From assembly GCF_013155125.1 (NCBI RefSeq), contig NZ_CP053564.1:2053501-2117500 (forward strand): a stretch of DNA of 64,000 nt, read 5' to 3'. Under the pieces are notes generated by a model. It was not told the origin of the DNA, ran no database searches, and worked only from the letters and a program-made list of their open reading frames with translations. The position numbers and the translations under genes are program-made. This stretch comes from Pseudonocardia broussonetiae. GTDB taxonomy: Bacteria > Actinomycetota > Actinomycetes > Mycobacteriales > Pseudonocardiaceae. Positions 1 through 8,296 of the stretch are shown piece by piece. Within the stretch, counting starts at the first letter, position 1; every line of letters begins with the position of its first letter.

Positions 1-218
1 CCCTCGAGCTCGACCTTCCGCTTCGCGGCGGTCCAGGCCACCGCGATCGTGAAGCAGGAGGCGATCGAGGCCAGCAGCAGCTCGGTCGGCTGGGGCCCGG
101 AACCGGCGCCCCCGACCGACTCCGGCTCGTCGGAGACGACCTCGAAGCCGCCCGCGTCGACCTCGGCCCGCAGCCCGCCCGCCCAGCGCGCCGAGACGCT
201 CCGCTCGGTCGCGCTCAC
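1..218 (-). CDS. OsmC/Ohr-family protein, C-terminally truncated by the window edge
   Basis: About 72 N-terminal residues are present, starting with GTG at 218 and running off the left edge. The segment GPQPTELLLASIASCFTIAV matches the helix of OsmC-like proteins that carries the first catalytic cysteine (SC). This family reduces organic hydroperoxides or acts on other thiol-reactive compounds in the cytoplasm. The second catalytic cysteine lies outside the window, so the Ohr, OsmC or YhfA subgroup cannot be decided. It is divergent from the small ORF at 296. Confidence 0.75.
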   Translation of the reverse strand, partial: MSATERSVSARWAGGLRAEVDAGGFEVVSDEPESVGGAGSGPQPTELLLASIASCFTIAVAWTAAKRKVELE

Positions 219-295
219 GCCCGCGCCCCCCGTGCAACACCGGTGCAACCGGGGCGGTCCAGAGTGCTGCGCATCACACGAGCCGGGAGTCGCTG

Positions 296-640
296 ATGAC
301 CGCAGTAGCCCACGCCCCGCTCCGGCTGGTCACCTGCCGGGACGCCTGTCCGGCCGGACCGCGCCGGGCCCACCACGACCGCCTGCTGACCGTCGACACC
401 GACACCGACGCGCTGCTGGAGCTCATGGAGCTCGCCGTGACCTGGCACGAGCTCGATCATCCCCGCGAGCGCCTGGTACCGCCCGTGGAGTGGTCGACGT
501 TCGCCGAGCGGCACCACTGGGTCTGCCCGGAGCGGGCCGGGCAGGCGTTCCTGCTGGCGGTGGACGTCGTCGACCGCGGCGCTCCGCGACGGCGCGCACC
601 GCGGGGCCGGACGACGATGCTGGACCTGGTCACGGGCTGA
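296..640 (+). CDS. Small hypothetical protein (114 aa)
   Basis: ATG at 296 is preceded by a GGGAG ribosome-binding sequence. Third codon positions are almost all G or C, which supports real coding. No domain is recognised. The protein is hydrophilic, with an HELDHPRER segment near residues 60-68 and an arginine-rich end. It lies just upstream of the operator pair at 647-682, which belongs to the next gene. Its function is unknown and nothing ties it to the downstream regulon. Confidence 0.5.
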   Translation: MTAVAHAPLRLVTCRDACPAGPRRAHHDRLLTVDTDTDALLELMELAVTWHELDHPRERLVPPVEWSTFAERHHWVCPERAGQAFLLAVDVVDRGAPRRRAPRGRTTMLDLVTG

Positions 641-646
641 CGTCAC

Positions 647-682
647 GTATCGGATAGTAGAAGTCCGTTCCTTATCGGATCT
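647..682. promoter_or_regulatory. Tandem operator pair upstream of the phosphosulfolactate synthase operon
   Basis: Two 16-bp imperfect palindromes are centred at 654/655 (reverse strand reads TTCTACTATCCGATAC) and 674/675 (GTTCCTTATCGGATCT), 20 bp apart. They match the element seen at 6845-6880, 13549-13584, 20450-20465 and 24081-24096. The GTG of the operon is 11 bp downstream, so occupancy would overlap the core promoter. The likely ligand is the XRE-cupin regulator encoded at 6229-6813 (inference). Confidence 0.7.
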
Positions 683-693
683 AGGGTGGGTTC

Positions 694-1479
694 GTGTCCG
701 ACACCGACTTCCTCGACCTCCCGACGCGGTCGGCCCGTCCGCGCGGCACCGGTCTCACGCACGTGCTCGACGGGGGCGCCGGCCCGTCCGCGGTGGACGA
801 CGTGCTCGCCGGGGCGGGCGCGCTGATCGACATCTGGAAGATCGGCTGGGGCACCGCGTACGTCGACGCGGCCCTTCCCCGCAAGGTCGCGGCGCTGACC
901 GCCGCCGGGGTCGACCTGTGCCTGGGCGGCACGCTGCTCGAGATCGCCTGGGCGCAGGGACGCGCCGCGGAGTGCCTGGCCTGGGCGCGCGACCGCGGCT
1001 TCGCCCGCGTCGAGGTCTCCCGCGGCACCGTGTCCATGTCGCTGCCGGAGAAGGCCGCGCTGATCGCGCGGGCGGCGCGCGACTTCTCGGTGCTCGCCGA
1101 GGTCGGGTCGAAGGCCCCGGGCGAGCTGCACGCCGCGCGGACGTGGCCGGCCGAGTGCCGCTCCGACCTCGACGCCGGCGCGACGCTCGTCGTCACCGAG
1201 GGCCGGCAGAGCGGCACCGTCGGCACGTTCGACGACCAGGGGCGCGTGCGCCCGGACGTCGTCGAGGCCGTGGCGTCCGCGGTGGGCGTCGAGCGGGTGG
1301 TGTTCGAGGCGCCGCGGGCGAGCCAGCAGGCGTGGTTCATCCGCCGGTTCGGGGCCGAGGTGAACCTCGGCAACATCACCCCGGGCGACGTCCTGTCGGT
1401 CGAGACGCTGCGGCTCGGGCTCCGGTCCGACACCGCGTCGCCGGCGGTGCGGGGCGCGGCGGGCGCGGAACCCGCGTGA
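694..1479 (+). CDS. comA: Phosphosulfolactate synthase, ComA/XcbB family
   Basis: This 261-residue TIM-barrel protein has the family signature GALIDIWKIGWGTAYV near residues 42-57 and LAEVGSK and VFEAPRASQQ further on. ComA enzymes add sulfite to phosphoenolpyruvate to give (R)-2-phospho-3-sulfolactate, the first step of coenzyme M synthesis in methanogens and of the bacterial CoM route. The GTG start at 694 follows the operator pair. The stop overlaps the next GTG (GTGA), so it heads a translationally coupled operon with two lyases and a PLP enzyme. That context favours a CoM-type product over a stand-alone sulfolactate route. Confidence 0.85.
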   Translation: MSDTDFLDLPTRSARPRGTGLTHVLDGGAGPSAVDDVLAGAGALIDIWKIGWGTAYVDAALPRKVAALTAAGVDLCLGGTLLEIAWAQGRAAECLAWARDRGFARVEVSRGTVSMSLPEKAALIARAARDFSVLAEVGSKAPGELHAARTWPAECRSDLDAGATLVVTEGRQSGTVGTFDDQGRVRPDVVEAVASAVGVERVVFEAPRASQQAWFIRRFGAEVNLGNITPGDVLSVETLRLGLRSDTASPAVRGAAGAEPA

Positions 1480-2402
1480 CGGCGGCCGCGCCGGCGGGCC
1501 CCAACTTCGTCCCGCTGCGCTACCGCGGGGTCGCCGTGTCGACGGTCCCGCGCGAGGTCGCGCTGGACGCGGAGTCCCTGCGCGCGCACTTCCTGGGCCG
1601 CGACGCCTACCGCCGTACGCGGTTCGTCGTCGCCCGCCACGACCCGGCCGTGCCCGGCCCGACCGCCGTGCTGCAGGTCGAGCGGGCGTCGCCGGAGCCG
1701 CTGTTCGCGCCGGTCGTGGACGTGCGGCTGCTCGCCGGGCCCGACGAGTGCGCCTACGTCGTCGATCCCGACGTCGACACCGGCATCCCCACCGCGCTGG
1801 CCGCCGCGGCCCGCGAGCACGCGCCCGGCGCGCGCGTCGTGGTGGTGGAGGGGCGCTACGCCCACGTCAACTTCATCCTGGAGCCCGCCGCGCTGCGGGT
1901 CGTGGTGCGCGACGTCGTGCCGCCGGAGCCGGGCAAGCTCGCCGACCAGGCCGCGCGCGTCGTCGCGGTGCTGGAGGACCTGGCGCCCGTGGAGCTCGTC
2001 GCGCGGTCGGTCCGGCTCGCCGACCTGGCCGCAGCCGCCCCGGCCCCGCACTACCTGCTCCCGTGCCGCGGCTCGGGCGGCGAGGTGCCCGGCGCGCGCG
2101 TGTCCTACCTCGACGAGCACCCCGAGCGCGCCGACTGGACCCTGCTGGGCTGCGCGCGCTCGCGCCAGATCCACCGGCACTTCTACGGCGAGGACCCGCC
2201 GACCGTCGACTTCTGCCCCAAGGCCGGGCTGCCCGGCACGCGCCCGCCCGAACCGGTGCTGACCAAGTGCTGCCTGCAGGAGGAGCACGTCGAGTCCGGC
2301 GACGGCTGGACGTCGGTGCCGTGGGGGGCGTCGCTGGAGATGGTGCGGACGGCGCTGCAGGGGCTCGTCGAGCGGGAGGCGCCGACGTGGCGACCCGGCT
2401 GA
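1476..2402 (+). CDS. Unknown cysteine-rich protein in the CoM-like operon (308 aa)
   Basis: I do not recognise this family. It starts with GTG at 1476, overlapping the comA stop, and its end overlaps the next gene by 16 bp, so it is a fixed member of the operon. The C-terminal half has cysteines at about 197 (LLPCRGSG), 226 (LLGCARSR), 247 (DFCPK) and 265/266 (TKCCLQ), plus IHRHFYGED between them. This arrangement could bind an Fe-S cluster or zinc, or supply redox thiols. The N-terminal half is an alpha/beta region without obvious motifs. No signal peptide or membrane segment is seen. A role in the sulfur-transfer or reductive step is a guess from position only. Confidence 0.8.
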   Translation: MTAAAPAGPNFVPLRYRGVAVSTVPREVALDAESLRAHFLGRDAYRRTRFVVARHDPAVPGPTAVLQVERASPEPLFAPVVDVRLLAGPDECAYVVDPDVDTGIPTALAAAAREHAPGARVVVVEGRYAHVNFILEPAALRVVVRDVVPPEPGKLADQAARVVAVLEDLAPVELVARSVRLADLAAAAPAPHYLLPCRGSGGEVPGARVSYLDEHPERADWTLLGCARSRQIHRHFYGEDPPTVDFCPKAGLPGTRPPEPVLTKCCLQEEHVESGDGWTSVPWGASLEMVRTALQGLVEREAPTWRPG

Positions 2403-3724
2403 CGACCTCGCGGCTGTACGCGCACCTGTGGGGCTCGCCGGAGACCGACGCCCTGTTCGACGAGGTCGCGATGCTGCAGCGCTGGCTCGACATCCTCGTC
2501 GCGCTGGCCCGCGCCCAGGAGCCCTCCGGCGTCGTGCCGCCCGGCACGGCCGACCGGCTGGCCGCGGCCGCCCGGGTCGAGGCGCTCGACCTCGGGTTCG
2601 TCGCCGAGCAGACGCGCGCCACCTCGCACTCGACGCTCGGCCTGATCCGCGGGCTGGCCCGGGTCCTGCCCGAGGACCTGCGCGAGCACGTCTACGTCGG
2701 CGCGACGGTGCAGGACCTCACCGACACCTGGTTCGGCACGGTGCTGCGCGACGTCGGCGACCTCGTCCGGCGCGACCTGCTCGCGTGCGAGGACCTGCTG
2801 CTCGCCCTGGCCGCCGAGCACCGCGACACCGTCATGGCCGGGCGGACCCACGGCCAGCCCGGCGCGCCGATCACGTTCGGGTTCAAGGTGGCGTCGTGGG
2901 CCGACGAGGTCCGCCGGCACCTCGACCGCCTCGACGAGGGCCGCGCCCGCTGGTGCGTCGGCCAGCTCGCGGGCGCCGTCGGCGCGCTGGCCTTCTTCGG
3001 CGCCGACGGCCCGGCGCTGCGCGGCCGCTTCTGCGCCGGGGTCGGGCTGGCCGACCCGGGGATGTCGTGGCTGACCGCGCGCGACCGCGTCGCGGAGTTC
3101 GGCACGGTCCTGGCGATGGTCTGCGGCACGCTGGCCCGGATCGGCGTGGAGGTCTACGAGCTGGCGCGCCCGGAGATCGGGGAGCTGGCCGAGCCGGCCG
3201 CGCCCGGGGCCGTCAGCAGCATCACGATGCCGCACAAGCGCAACCCCGAGACCGGCGAGCACCTCGACACGCTCGCGCGGCTGGCCCGCTCGTCGTCGGC
3301 GGTGCTGCTGGAGGGGATGGTCGGCGGGCACGAGCGCGACGGCCGGTCGTGGAAGGCGGAGTGGGTCGCGCTCCCCGAGGTGTGCCAGCTGACCGCGGCG
3401 GCGCTGCGGCTCGCGCGCGGCCTGCTCGGGGGCCTGGAGGTGCACCCGGAGGCGATGGCGGCGACCGTCGAGCGCTTCGGCGGGCTCGACAGCGAGCGGG
3501 TCCTCGCCGGGCTGTCGGTGCGGCTGGGCAAGCACCGCGCGCAGCAGGTGCTGCACGAGGTCCTGCGCGACGAGGGTGCCGAGCCCGCCGCCGCGCTGGC
3601 CGCGCGCGGCGTCGCGACGGCCGCGGAGGTGCGCGCCTGGGGCGCGGCCGGCGCCGTCGACGCCTGCGGCGCGATGGTCGACGCCGTGCTCGCGCGGGCC
3701 GCGCTCGCGCGGGGGCGGGCATGA
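2387..3724 (+). CDS. Aspartase/fumarase-superfamily lyase, adenylosuccinate lyase-like
   Basis: This 445-residue protein has the three conserved regions of the superfamily: TSHSTLGLIRG near residue 75, GRTHGQPGAPITFGFK near 152 and the signature SSITMPHKRNPETGEH near 275 with the catalytic serine loop. Relatives include adenylosuccinate lyase and 3-carboxymuconate cycloisomerase. In bacterial CoM synthesis two members of this superfamily eliminate phosphate from phosphosulfolactate to sulfoacrylate and then decarboxylate it, and the operon here has exactly two. Which enzyme does which step cannot be told by eye. The GTG start at 2387 is chosen for overlap with the upstream gene. Confidence 0.8.
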   Translation: MATRLTTSRLYAHLWGSPETDALFDEVAMLQRWLDILVALARAQEPSGVVPPGTADRLAAAARVEALDLGFVAEQTRATSHSTLGLIRGLARVLPEDLREHVYVGATVQDLTDTWFGTVLRDVGDLVRRDLLACEDLLLALAAEHRDTVMAGRTHGQPGAPITFGFKVASWADEVRRHLDRLDEGRARWCVGQLAGAVGALAFFGADGPALRGRFCAGVGLADPGMSWLTARDRVAEFGTVLAMVCGTLARIGVEVYELARPEIGELAEPAAPGAVSSITMPHKRNPETGEHLDTLARLARSSSAVLLEGMVGGHERDGRSWKAEWVALPEVCQLTAAALRLARGLLGGLEVHPEAMAATVERFGGLDSERVLAGLSVRLGKHRAQQVLHEVLRDEGAEPAAALAARGVATAAEVRAWGAAGAVDACGAMVDAVLARAALARGRA

Positions 3725-4683
3725 CGCCGCGGTTCCCCCTGGCCGTGCTGCCGACCCCGCTCGTGGAGGCGCCGCGGCTGAGCGCGGCGCTCGGCTGCGG
3801 GCCGCTGCTGGTCAAGCGCGACGACCTCGTCGGGTTCGGCGTCGCGGGCAACAAGGCGCGGCCGCTGGAGCACCTCGTCGGCGCGGCCCGCCTGGCCGGC
3901 GCGCAGGTGCTCGTCACCGGCGGCGGGCCCGGGTCCAACTTCTGCGCCGCCGCCGCGCTCGCCGCCCGCGTCGCCGGGATGCGCTGCGAGATCGTGCTGT
4001 GGGGCGACCCCGAGGGCGCCCCGAACGTCGCGCTCGCGCGGGCGGCGGGGGCGTGCGTCCGGCCGACCGGGCGGTCCGACCGCGAGGAGGTCGACGCGCT
4101 CGCCGCCGAGCGCGCCGCCGAGCTGACGGCGTCCGGGACGCCCGCGGTCGCGGTGCCGCGCGGCGGGTCCACCGCCGTGGGCGCCCTGGGCTTCGCCGAC
4201 GCCGCGGCCGAGCTCGCCGCGCAGCTGGCAGGCCGGCGGCCGTCGGCGGTCGTGCTGCCGGTCGGCTCCGGCGGCAGCGTCGCCGGGCTGCTGGCCGGGA
4301 TGGCGGAGTGCGGGCTCGACGTCCCGGTGGTCGGGGTGTCGGTGAGCAGGCCACCGGAGTCGGTGCGGGCCTCGGTGCTGGCGCTCGCGCGCGAGTGCGC
4401 GGCGCTGCGGGGGACCGTGCCGCCCGATCCCGCGCAGCTCCGCCTGGTCGACGCCCGCGGCCCCGGCTTCGGGCGCACCACCGCGCTCGAGGACGAGCGC
4501 GCCCGGCTCGCGCTGCACACCGAGGGCTGGCTGCTGGACACCACCTACGGCGCCGAGGCGTTCTCCGCCGCGGTCGACCTGCTGCTCGCCCACCCGCCGG
4601 ACCCGGTCCTGTGGTGGCACACCGGCGGCACCGTGCCCGCCGTGGCGCACATCGAGACGGCTCAGAGAGGAACGACCCCATGA
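3721..4683 (+). CDS. PLP-dependent D-cysteine desulfhydrase / ACC deaminase-family enzyme
   Basis: This 320-residue fold-type II PLP protein carries the Schiff-base lysine in VAGNKARPLEH (K45), the phosphate-binding PVGSGGSVAGLLAG loop and the terminal HTGGTVPAV of the D-cysteine desulfhydrase family. In the bacterial CoM pathway an enzyme of this type performs the thiolation step (named XcbE1 in Xanthobacter). The ATG at 3721 overlaps the previous stop (ATGA) and its own stop overlaps the next ATG. Without the neighbours it would be annotated as a cysteine desulfhydrase. The operon makes sulfur transfer to a sulfonate acceptor more likely. Confidence 0.85.
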   Translation: MTPRFPLAVLPTPLVEAPRLSAALGCGPLLVKRDDLVGFGVAGNKARPLEHLVGAARLAGAQVLVTGGGPGSNFCAAAALAARVAGMRCEIVLWGDPEGAPNVALARAAGACVRPTGRSDREEVDALAAERAAELTASGTPAVAVPRGGSTAVGALGFADAAAELAAQLAGRRPSAVVLPVGSGGSVAGLLAGMAECGLDVPVVGVSVSRPPESVRASVLALARECAALRGTVPPDPAQLRLVDARGPGFGRTTALEDERARLALHTEGWLLDTTYGAEAFSAAVDLLLAHPPDPVLWWHTGGTVPAVAHIETAQRGTTP

Positions 4684-6191
4684 CGATCCCGCAGGCCCGG
4701 GCCCGCCGGTCCCGGCCGGAGGGCTTCCCCCGCTCCGGCCCCGCGCCGGAGCTGATCGAGTCCGGCTTCGAGATCGAGAACGCCGACGCGGCGTTCCTGC
4801 ACCACGGCCTCAACCTGGCCGACCTCGCGCACGTCCTGGACCTGGCGCGGCGCGGGATCGTGCCGCCCGACGCCGAGCGCACGCTGCTGGCGCTGCTGCT
4901 CGACGTCTGCGACATCGCGCCCGAGGACTTCCCCTACGACCCCTCCTACGGCGAGCCCTACAACTCCCGCGAGCGCTACTTCGTCTCCCGCATCGGCGAC
5001 GTCGCCGGCTGGCTGCACGCCGGGCGCCCGCGGCGGGAGGCGGCCCGCGTCGCGCTGCGGCTGCACCTGCGCGCGGCGCTCGCCGAGCTCGTCGAGGAGG
5101 CCGTGCGGGCGTCGCTCGACCTCGTCGACCGCGCCGAGGAGCACGCCGCGACCCTGCTGCCCGACCAGACCTACCTGCAGCAGGCCCAGCCGTCGACGTT
5201 CGGGCACTACCTGCTCTCGTTCGTCTACCCCACCGTGCGCGACGCCCGCCGGCTGCTCGACGAGCTCGACGGCATCGACACGAGCCCGGGCGGGGCGGGG
5301 TGCGTCAACGGCACCCGGCTGCTGGAGGACCGCGCGCCGATCGCGGCCGCGCTGGGCTTCCGGTCGGTCATCCCGCACACCCGCGACGCCATGTGGCAGG
5401 TCGACGGGCTGGTGCACATCCTCGCCACCACCGCGAGCCTGCTGTCGAACTTCTCGAAGCTCGCCGAGGACCTGGAGATCTTCTCCTCCAGCGAGTTCGA
5501 CTTCGTCGACCTGGCCGACGCCTACAGCCGCTCCAGCATCCTCATGCCGCAGAAGCGCAACCCCTACGCGCTGGCGATCGTGCGCGGCGCGTCCGGGGTC
5601 GTGATCGGGCGCCTCACCGGCTTCCTCGCGGTGACCAAGAGCCCGTCGGCGCGCAGCGACAACCTGATCTTCGCCTACGGGGAGGTGCCGCGGGCGCTCG
5701 ACCTGGGCCTGCGGATCACCCGCCTGATGGGCGGGGTCGTGCGCACGCTGCGGGTCAACCCCGACCGGATGCGCGAGGAGCTCGACCGCGGCTACACCCA
5801 GGCCACCGACCTCGCCGAGCACCTCGTGGGGCTCGTCGGGGTCGACTACCGGACCGCGTACGTCGTCGTCGGCAACACGGTGCGCGCGGCGGCGCAGGCG
5901 GGCGTCCCGGGGGCGGCGATCACCGGCGGGATGCTCGACGACGCCGCGCGGGCCCACACCGGGCGCGACTGGGGCCTCGCCGACGTCGACCTCTCCGACG
6001 TGCTCGACCCGCGCTCGATCGTGGCGTCGCGGCGCGCGGAGGGCGGGGCGGCGCCCGACGCGGTGGCGGCGATGGTCGCCGACCTGCGCGTGACCCTCGA
6101 CGGGATCGGCGCCGCGGCCGCGGCGCGGACCGCGGGGTTCGCGGCGGCCGAGGACGAGCTGCTGGCCCGGGCGCGTGCGGGCGCCGGGTGA
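4680..6191 (+). CDS. Aspartase/fumarase-superfamily lyase, argininosuccinate lyase-like
   Basis: This 503-residue protein has GEPYNSRERYF near residue 90, QTYLQQAQPSTFGHYLL near 162 and the superfamily signature SSILMPQKRNPYALA near 284. These resemble argininosuccinate lyase, but the operon has no arginine genes. It is the second such lyase here and matches the two-lyase composition of the bacterial coenzyme M pathway. The ATG at 4680 overlaps the previous stop and has a GAGAGGAAC Shine-Dalgarno. It is the last gene of the operon and is convergent with the regulator at 6229. Confidence 0.85.
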   Translation: MTIPQARARRSRPEGFPRSGPAPELIESGFEIENADAAFLHHGLNLADLAHVLDLARRGIVPPDAERTLLALLLDVCDIAPEDFPYDPSYGEPYNSRERYFVSRIGDVAGWLHAGRPRREAARVALRLHLRAALAELVEEAVRASLDLVDRAEEHAATLLPDQTYLQQAQPSTFGHYLLSFVYPTVRDARRLLDELDGIDTSPGGAGCVNGTRLLEDRAPIAAALGFRSVIPHTRDAMWQVDGLVHILATTASLLSNFSKLAEDLEIFSSSEFDFVDLADAYSRSSILMPQKRNPYALAIVRGASGVVIGRLTGFLAVTKSPSARSDNLIFAYGEVPRALDLGLRITRLMGGVVRTLRVNPDRMREELDRGYTQATDLAEHLVGLVGVDYRTAYVVVGNTVRAAAQAGVPGAAITGGMLDDAARAHTGRDWGLADVDLSDVLDPRSIVASRRAEGGAAPDAVAAMVADLRVTLDGIGAAAAARTAGFAAAEDELLARARAGAG

Positions 6192-6228
6192 GCGGGTGCC
6201 GGCCGAGCGGGTGCCGGGTGAGCGGGTG

Positions 6229-6813
6229 TCAGCTCTCCGGCACGTCGACCGCGACGACCTCGACCGGCGCGTCGGAGGAGTTGCCGCAGCGGTGCTCCAG
6301 GCCGGACGGGAAGTGCAGGGCCTCGCCCGCGGCGACCTCGTAGCGGTCGGCGGCCACCTCGACGTCGAGCCGGCCCTCCAGCACGATCAGCAGCGTCTCG
6401 CCCGCGCGGCGCAGCCCGGGGCGCTGCTCGCCGGGCTCGAGCCGGGCGACGGTGCCGCGCGCCCGGAAGCGGTCGGGCGACCCGGTGATCGTGACGGGGC
6501 CGGCGGCGATCCCGTCGGCGAAGCGCGTGAGCACGGCGGTCGGGGCGGTGTCGTCGTCCTCGACGAAGTGCCGGATCGGCGCGCCCAGGGCTCCGGCGAT
6601 CTTGAGCAGCGTCGTGATCGTGGGGACCATGTCGCCGCGCTCGACCTTGTGCACCGACGCCGTGGAGACCTCCGCGGCGCGGGCCAGCTGCTGCAGCGTC
6701 ATGCCCCGCTCCAGGCGGAGCGCCCGGACCTTGGGCCCGATCGACCCCACCACGTCCTCCCACGCCGACGGCGCCTCCGGCACGGCGACGGCGGCGAGCG
6801 GATCGCTGGGCAT
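6229..6813 (-). CDS. XRE-type regulator with C-terminal cupin domain; candidate master regulator
   Basis: This 194-residue protein has a helix-turn-helix at about residues 25-80 (MTLQQLARAAEVSTASVHKVERG) and a cupin at about 120-190 (RRAGETLLIVLEGRLDVEV ... FPSGLEHRCGN). XRE-cupin proteins are one-component regulators whose cupin binds a small effector. The start at 6813 is chosen over a longer ORF because GGAGG sits just upstream. It is divergent from the flavoprotein gene with the operator pair 6845-6880 between them, so it probably binds that element and controls itself and the other operator-bearing promoters (inference). Confidence 0.85.
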   Translation of the reverse strand: MPSDPLAAVAVPEAPSAWEDVVGSIGPKVRALRLERGMTLQQLARAAEVSTASVHKVERGDMVPTITTLLKIAGALGAPIRHFVEDDDTAPTAVLTRFADGIAAGPVTITGSPDRFRARGTVARLEPGEQRPGLRRAGETLLIVLEGRLDVEVAADRYEVAAGEALHFPSGLEHRCGNSSDAPVEVVAVDVPES

Positions 6814-6844
6814 CGGTCCTCCACGTGGTTGACAGCACACCGCG

Positions 6845-6880
6845 TTCTAGTATCGTAGAAATCTGTTCCTGATAGGAAAA
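6845..6880. promoter_or_regulatory. Tandem operator pair between the XRE-cupin regulator and the flavoprotein operon
   Basis: TTCTAGTATCGTAGAA (6845-6860) is followed by GTTCCTGATAGGAAAA (6865-6880, core TTCCTGATAGGAA). Centres are 20 bp apart, or two helical turns. It lies in the divergent promoter region, 32 bp upstream of the regulator start and 56 bp from the GTG at 6936. The same pair with identical spacing is present at 647-682 and 13549-13584. Confidence 0.75.
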
Positions 6881-6935
6881 CTTCTGCGTCTCGGAACCTG
6901 CCCAGGGTAGGGCGCTGCAGCGAAAGGGTCCCGAC

Positions 6936-8291
6936 GTGTCAGCAGCACCGCGGCGAACTGTCGTGATCGGAGGGGGCGCCGCAGGACTGGGCGCCGCCGG
7001 TGGGGTGAAGGCCGCCGACCCCGGGGCCGAGGTGATCGTCTACACCGAGTTCGAGGACGTCGCCTACAGCCCCTGCGGCATCCCCTACGTCCACGGCGGC
7101 GAGATCCCCGACTTCGAGCGGCTGTTCCTGGCCGGCAAGCAGGCCTACGTCGACGCCGGCATCGACGTCCGCTACGAGACGGCCGTGACCGCGATCGACC
7201 CGGCCGCGCACACCGTCACGGTGGCGGGCGAGGGCGCGGTCCGCTACGACTCCCTCGTCATCGCCACCGGCTGGAACTACGCCGACCCCGGCGTCCCCGG
7301 CGGGGACCTCTCGGGCCTCTACTACGTCAAGAACATCCGCAAGGCCATGGAGTGGGACAAGGTCATCTCCGAGACCAAGGCGGCGGTGGTCGTCGAGGCC
7401 GGGCCGCTGGGCCTGGAGATGGTCACGGCGCTGGCCCACCGCGGCGTCGAGACCCACCTGATCGACCCCAACCCCTACGCCCTGTCGATGATGGCCGACC
7501 CCGACATCATGGCCCCGGTCGAGGAGTCCTGGCGCGAGCTCGGCGTGCACCTGCACTTCAACACCACGCTCGAGGAGTTCCTGGGCGACGCCGACGGCAA
7601 GGTCCGCGCCGTCCGCACGTCGGGCGGGGAGATCACCGCCGACCTCGTCGTCATCTCCACCCACAAGACGCCCGAGACCGCGCTGGCGAAGGCCGCGGGC
7701 CTCGACCTCGGCTCCACCGGCGCGATCATCGTCGACGAGCGGATGAAGACCTCCGCGCCCGACGTCTGGGCGGCGGGCGACGTCGTCGAGATCCCGCACG
7801 GCCTCACCCGCACGCCGCTGCAGGGGCTGACCGGCTCGCACGCCTACGCCCAGGGCAAGACGGCCGGCACCAACGCCGGCGGCGGCGACCGCGCCTACCG
7901 CGCGGTCTACGTCCCCTGGGGCACCCCGGCCGGGAAGTGGGTGATCGGTGGCGCGTCCTTCGGCGAGGCCACGGCCACCGCGCTCGGCATCCCCTACGTC
8001 AAGGGCGAGGCGCAGGGCATCTCGCGCGCCCGCTACTACCCGGGCGTGCAGCCGGTGAAGGTCAAGCTGCTCGCCGAGCCGGGCACGCTGCGGCTGATCG
8101 GCGCGCAGATGATCGGCGGCGGCGAGGGCATCAAGGAGCGCGCCGACTTCCTCGCCCAGGCGATCCGGTTCGGCATGACGCTGCACGACCTGTCGACGAT
8201 GGAGAACGTCTACTCGCCCGCCATCGGCGCGCTCAACGAGCCGATCGTGGTGGCGGCGACCAACGGCGTCGCCGCGGCGAAGGCGAAGTAG
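6936..8291 (+). CDS. FAD/NAD(P)-dependent CoA-disulfide-reductase-like oxidoreductase
   Basis: This 451-residue protein has the FAD motif VVIGGGAAGLGAAGG at residues 9-23, the single active-site cysteine in YSPCGIPY (C47) typical of CoA-disulfide and persulfide reductases, and VWAAGDVVE near 280. The second nucleotide-binding motif is degenerate: VVVEAGPLGLEM replaces the usual GGGxxG. The family reduces disulfides or persulfides of low-molecular-weight thiols using a flavin and one cysteine. The last step of bacterial CoM synthesis is a reduction, so this co-regulated enzyme is a good candidate for it or for recycling the thiol (inference). The GTG start is preceded by GAAAGGG. Confidence 0.85.
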   Translation: MSAAPRRTVVIGGGAAGLGAAGGVKAADPGAEVIVYTEFEDVAYSPCGIPYVHGGEIPDFERLFLAGKQAYVDAGIDVRYETAVTAIDPAAHTVTVAGEGAVRYDSLVIATGWNYADPGVPGGDLSGLYYVKNIRKAMEWDKVISETKAAVVVEAGPLGLEMVTALAHRGVETHLIDPNPYALSMMADPDIMAPVEESWRELGVHLHFNTTLEEFLGDADGKVRAVRTSGGEITADLVVISTHKTPETALAKAAGLDLGSTGAIIVDERMKTSAPDVWAAGDVVEIPHGLTRTPLQGLTGSHAYAQGKTAGTNAGGGDRAYRAVYVPWGTPAGKWVIGGASFGEATATALGIPYVKGEAQGISRARYYPGVQPVKVKLLAEPGTLRLIGAQMIGGGEGIKERADFLAQAIRFGMTLHDLSTMENVYSPAIGALNEPIVVAATNGVAAAKAK

Positions 8292-8296
8292 CGGCG

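Noticed and set aside
3721..4683. Annotation as ACC deaminase
   Set aside because: The fold and lysine motif fit the wider D-cysteine desulfhydrase family, but the context is sulfonate/thiol synthesis and ACC-deaminase-specific residues cannot be confirmed by eye.
4680..6191. Annotation as argininosuccinate lyase (argH) for arginine synthesis
   Set aside because: No arginine genes are near. It is coupled to comA, a second lyase and a PLP sulfur enzyme, matching the CoM-type gene set instead.
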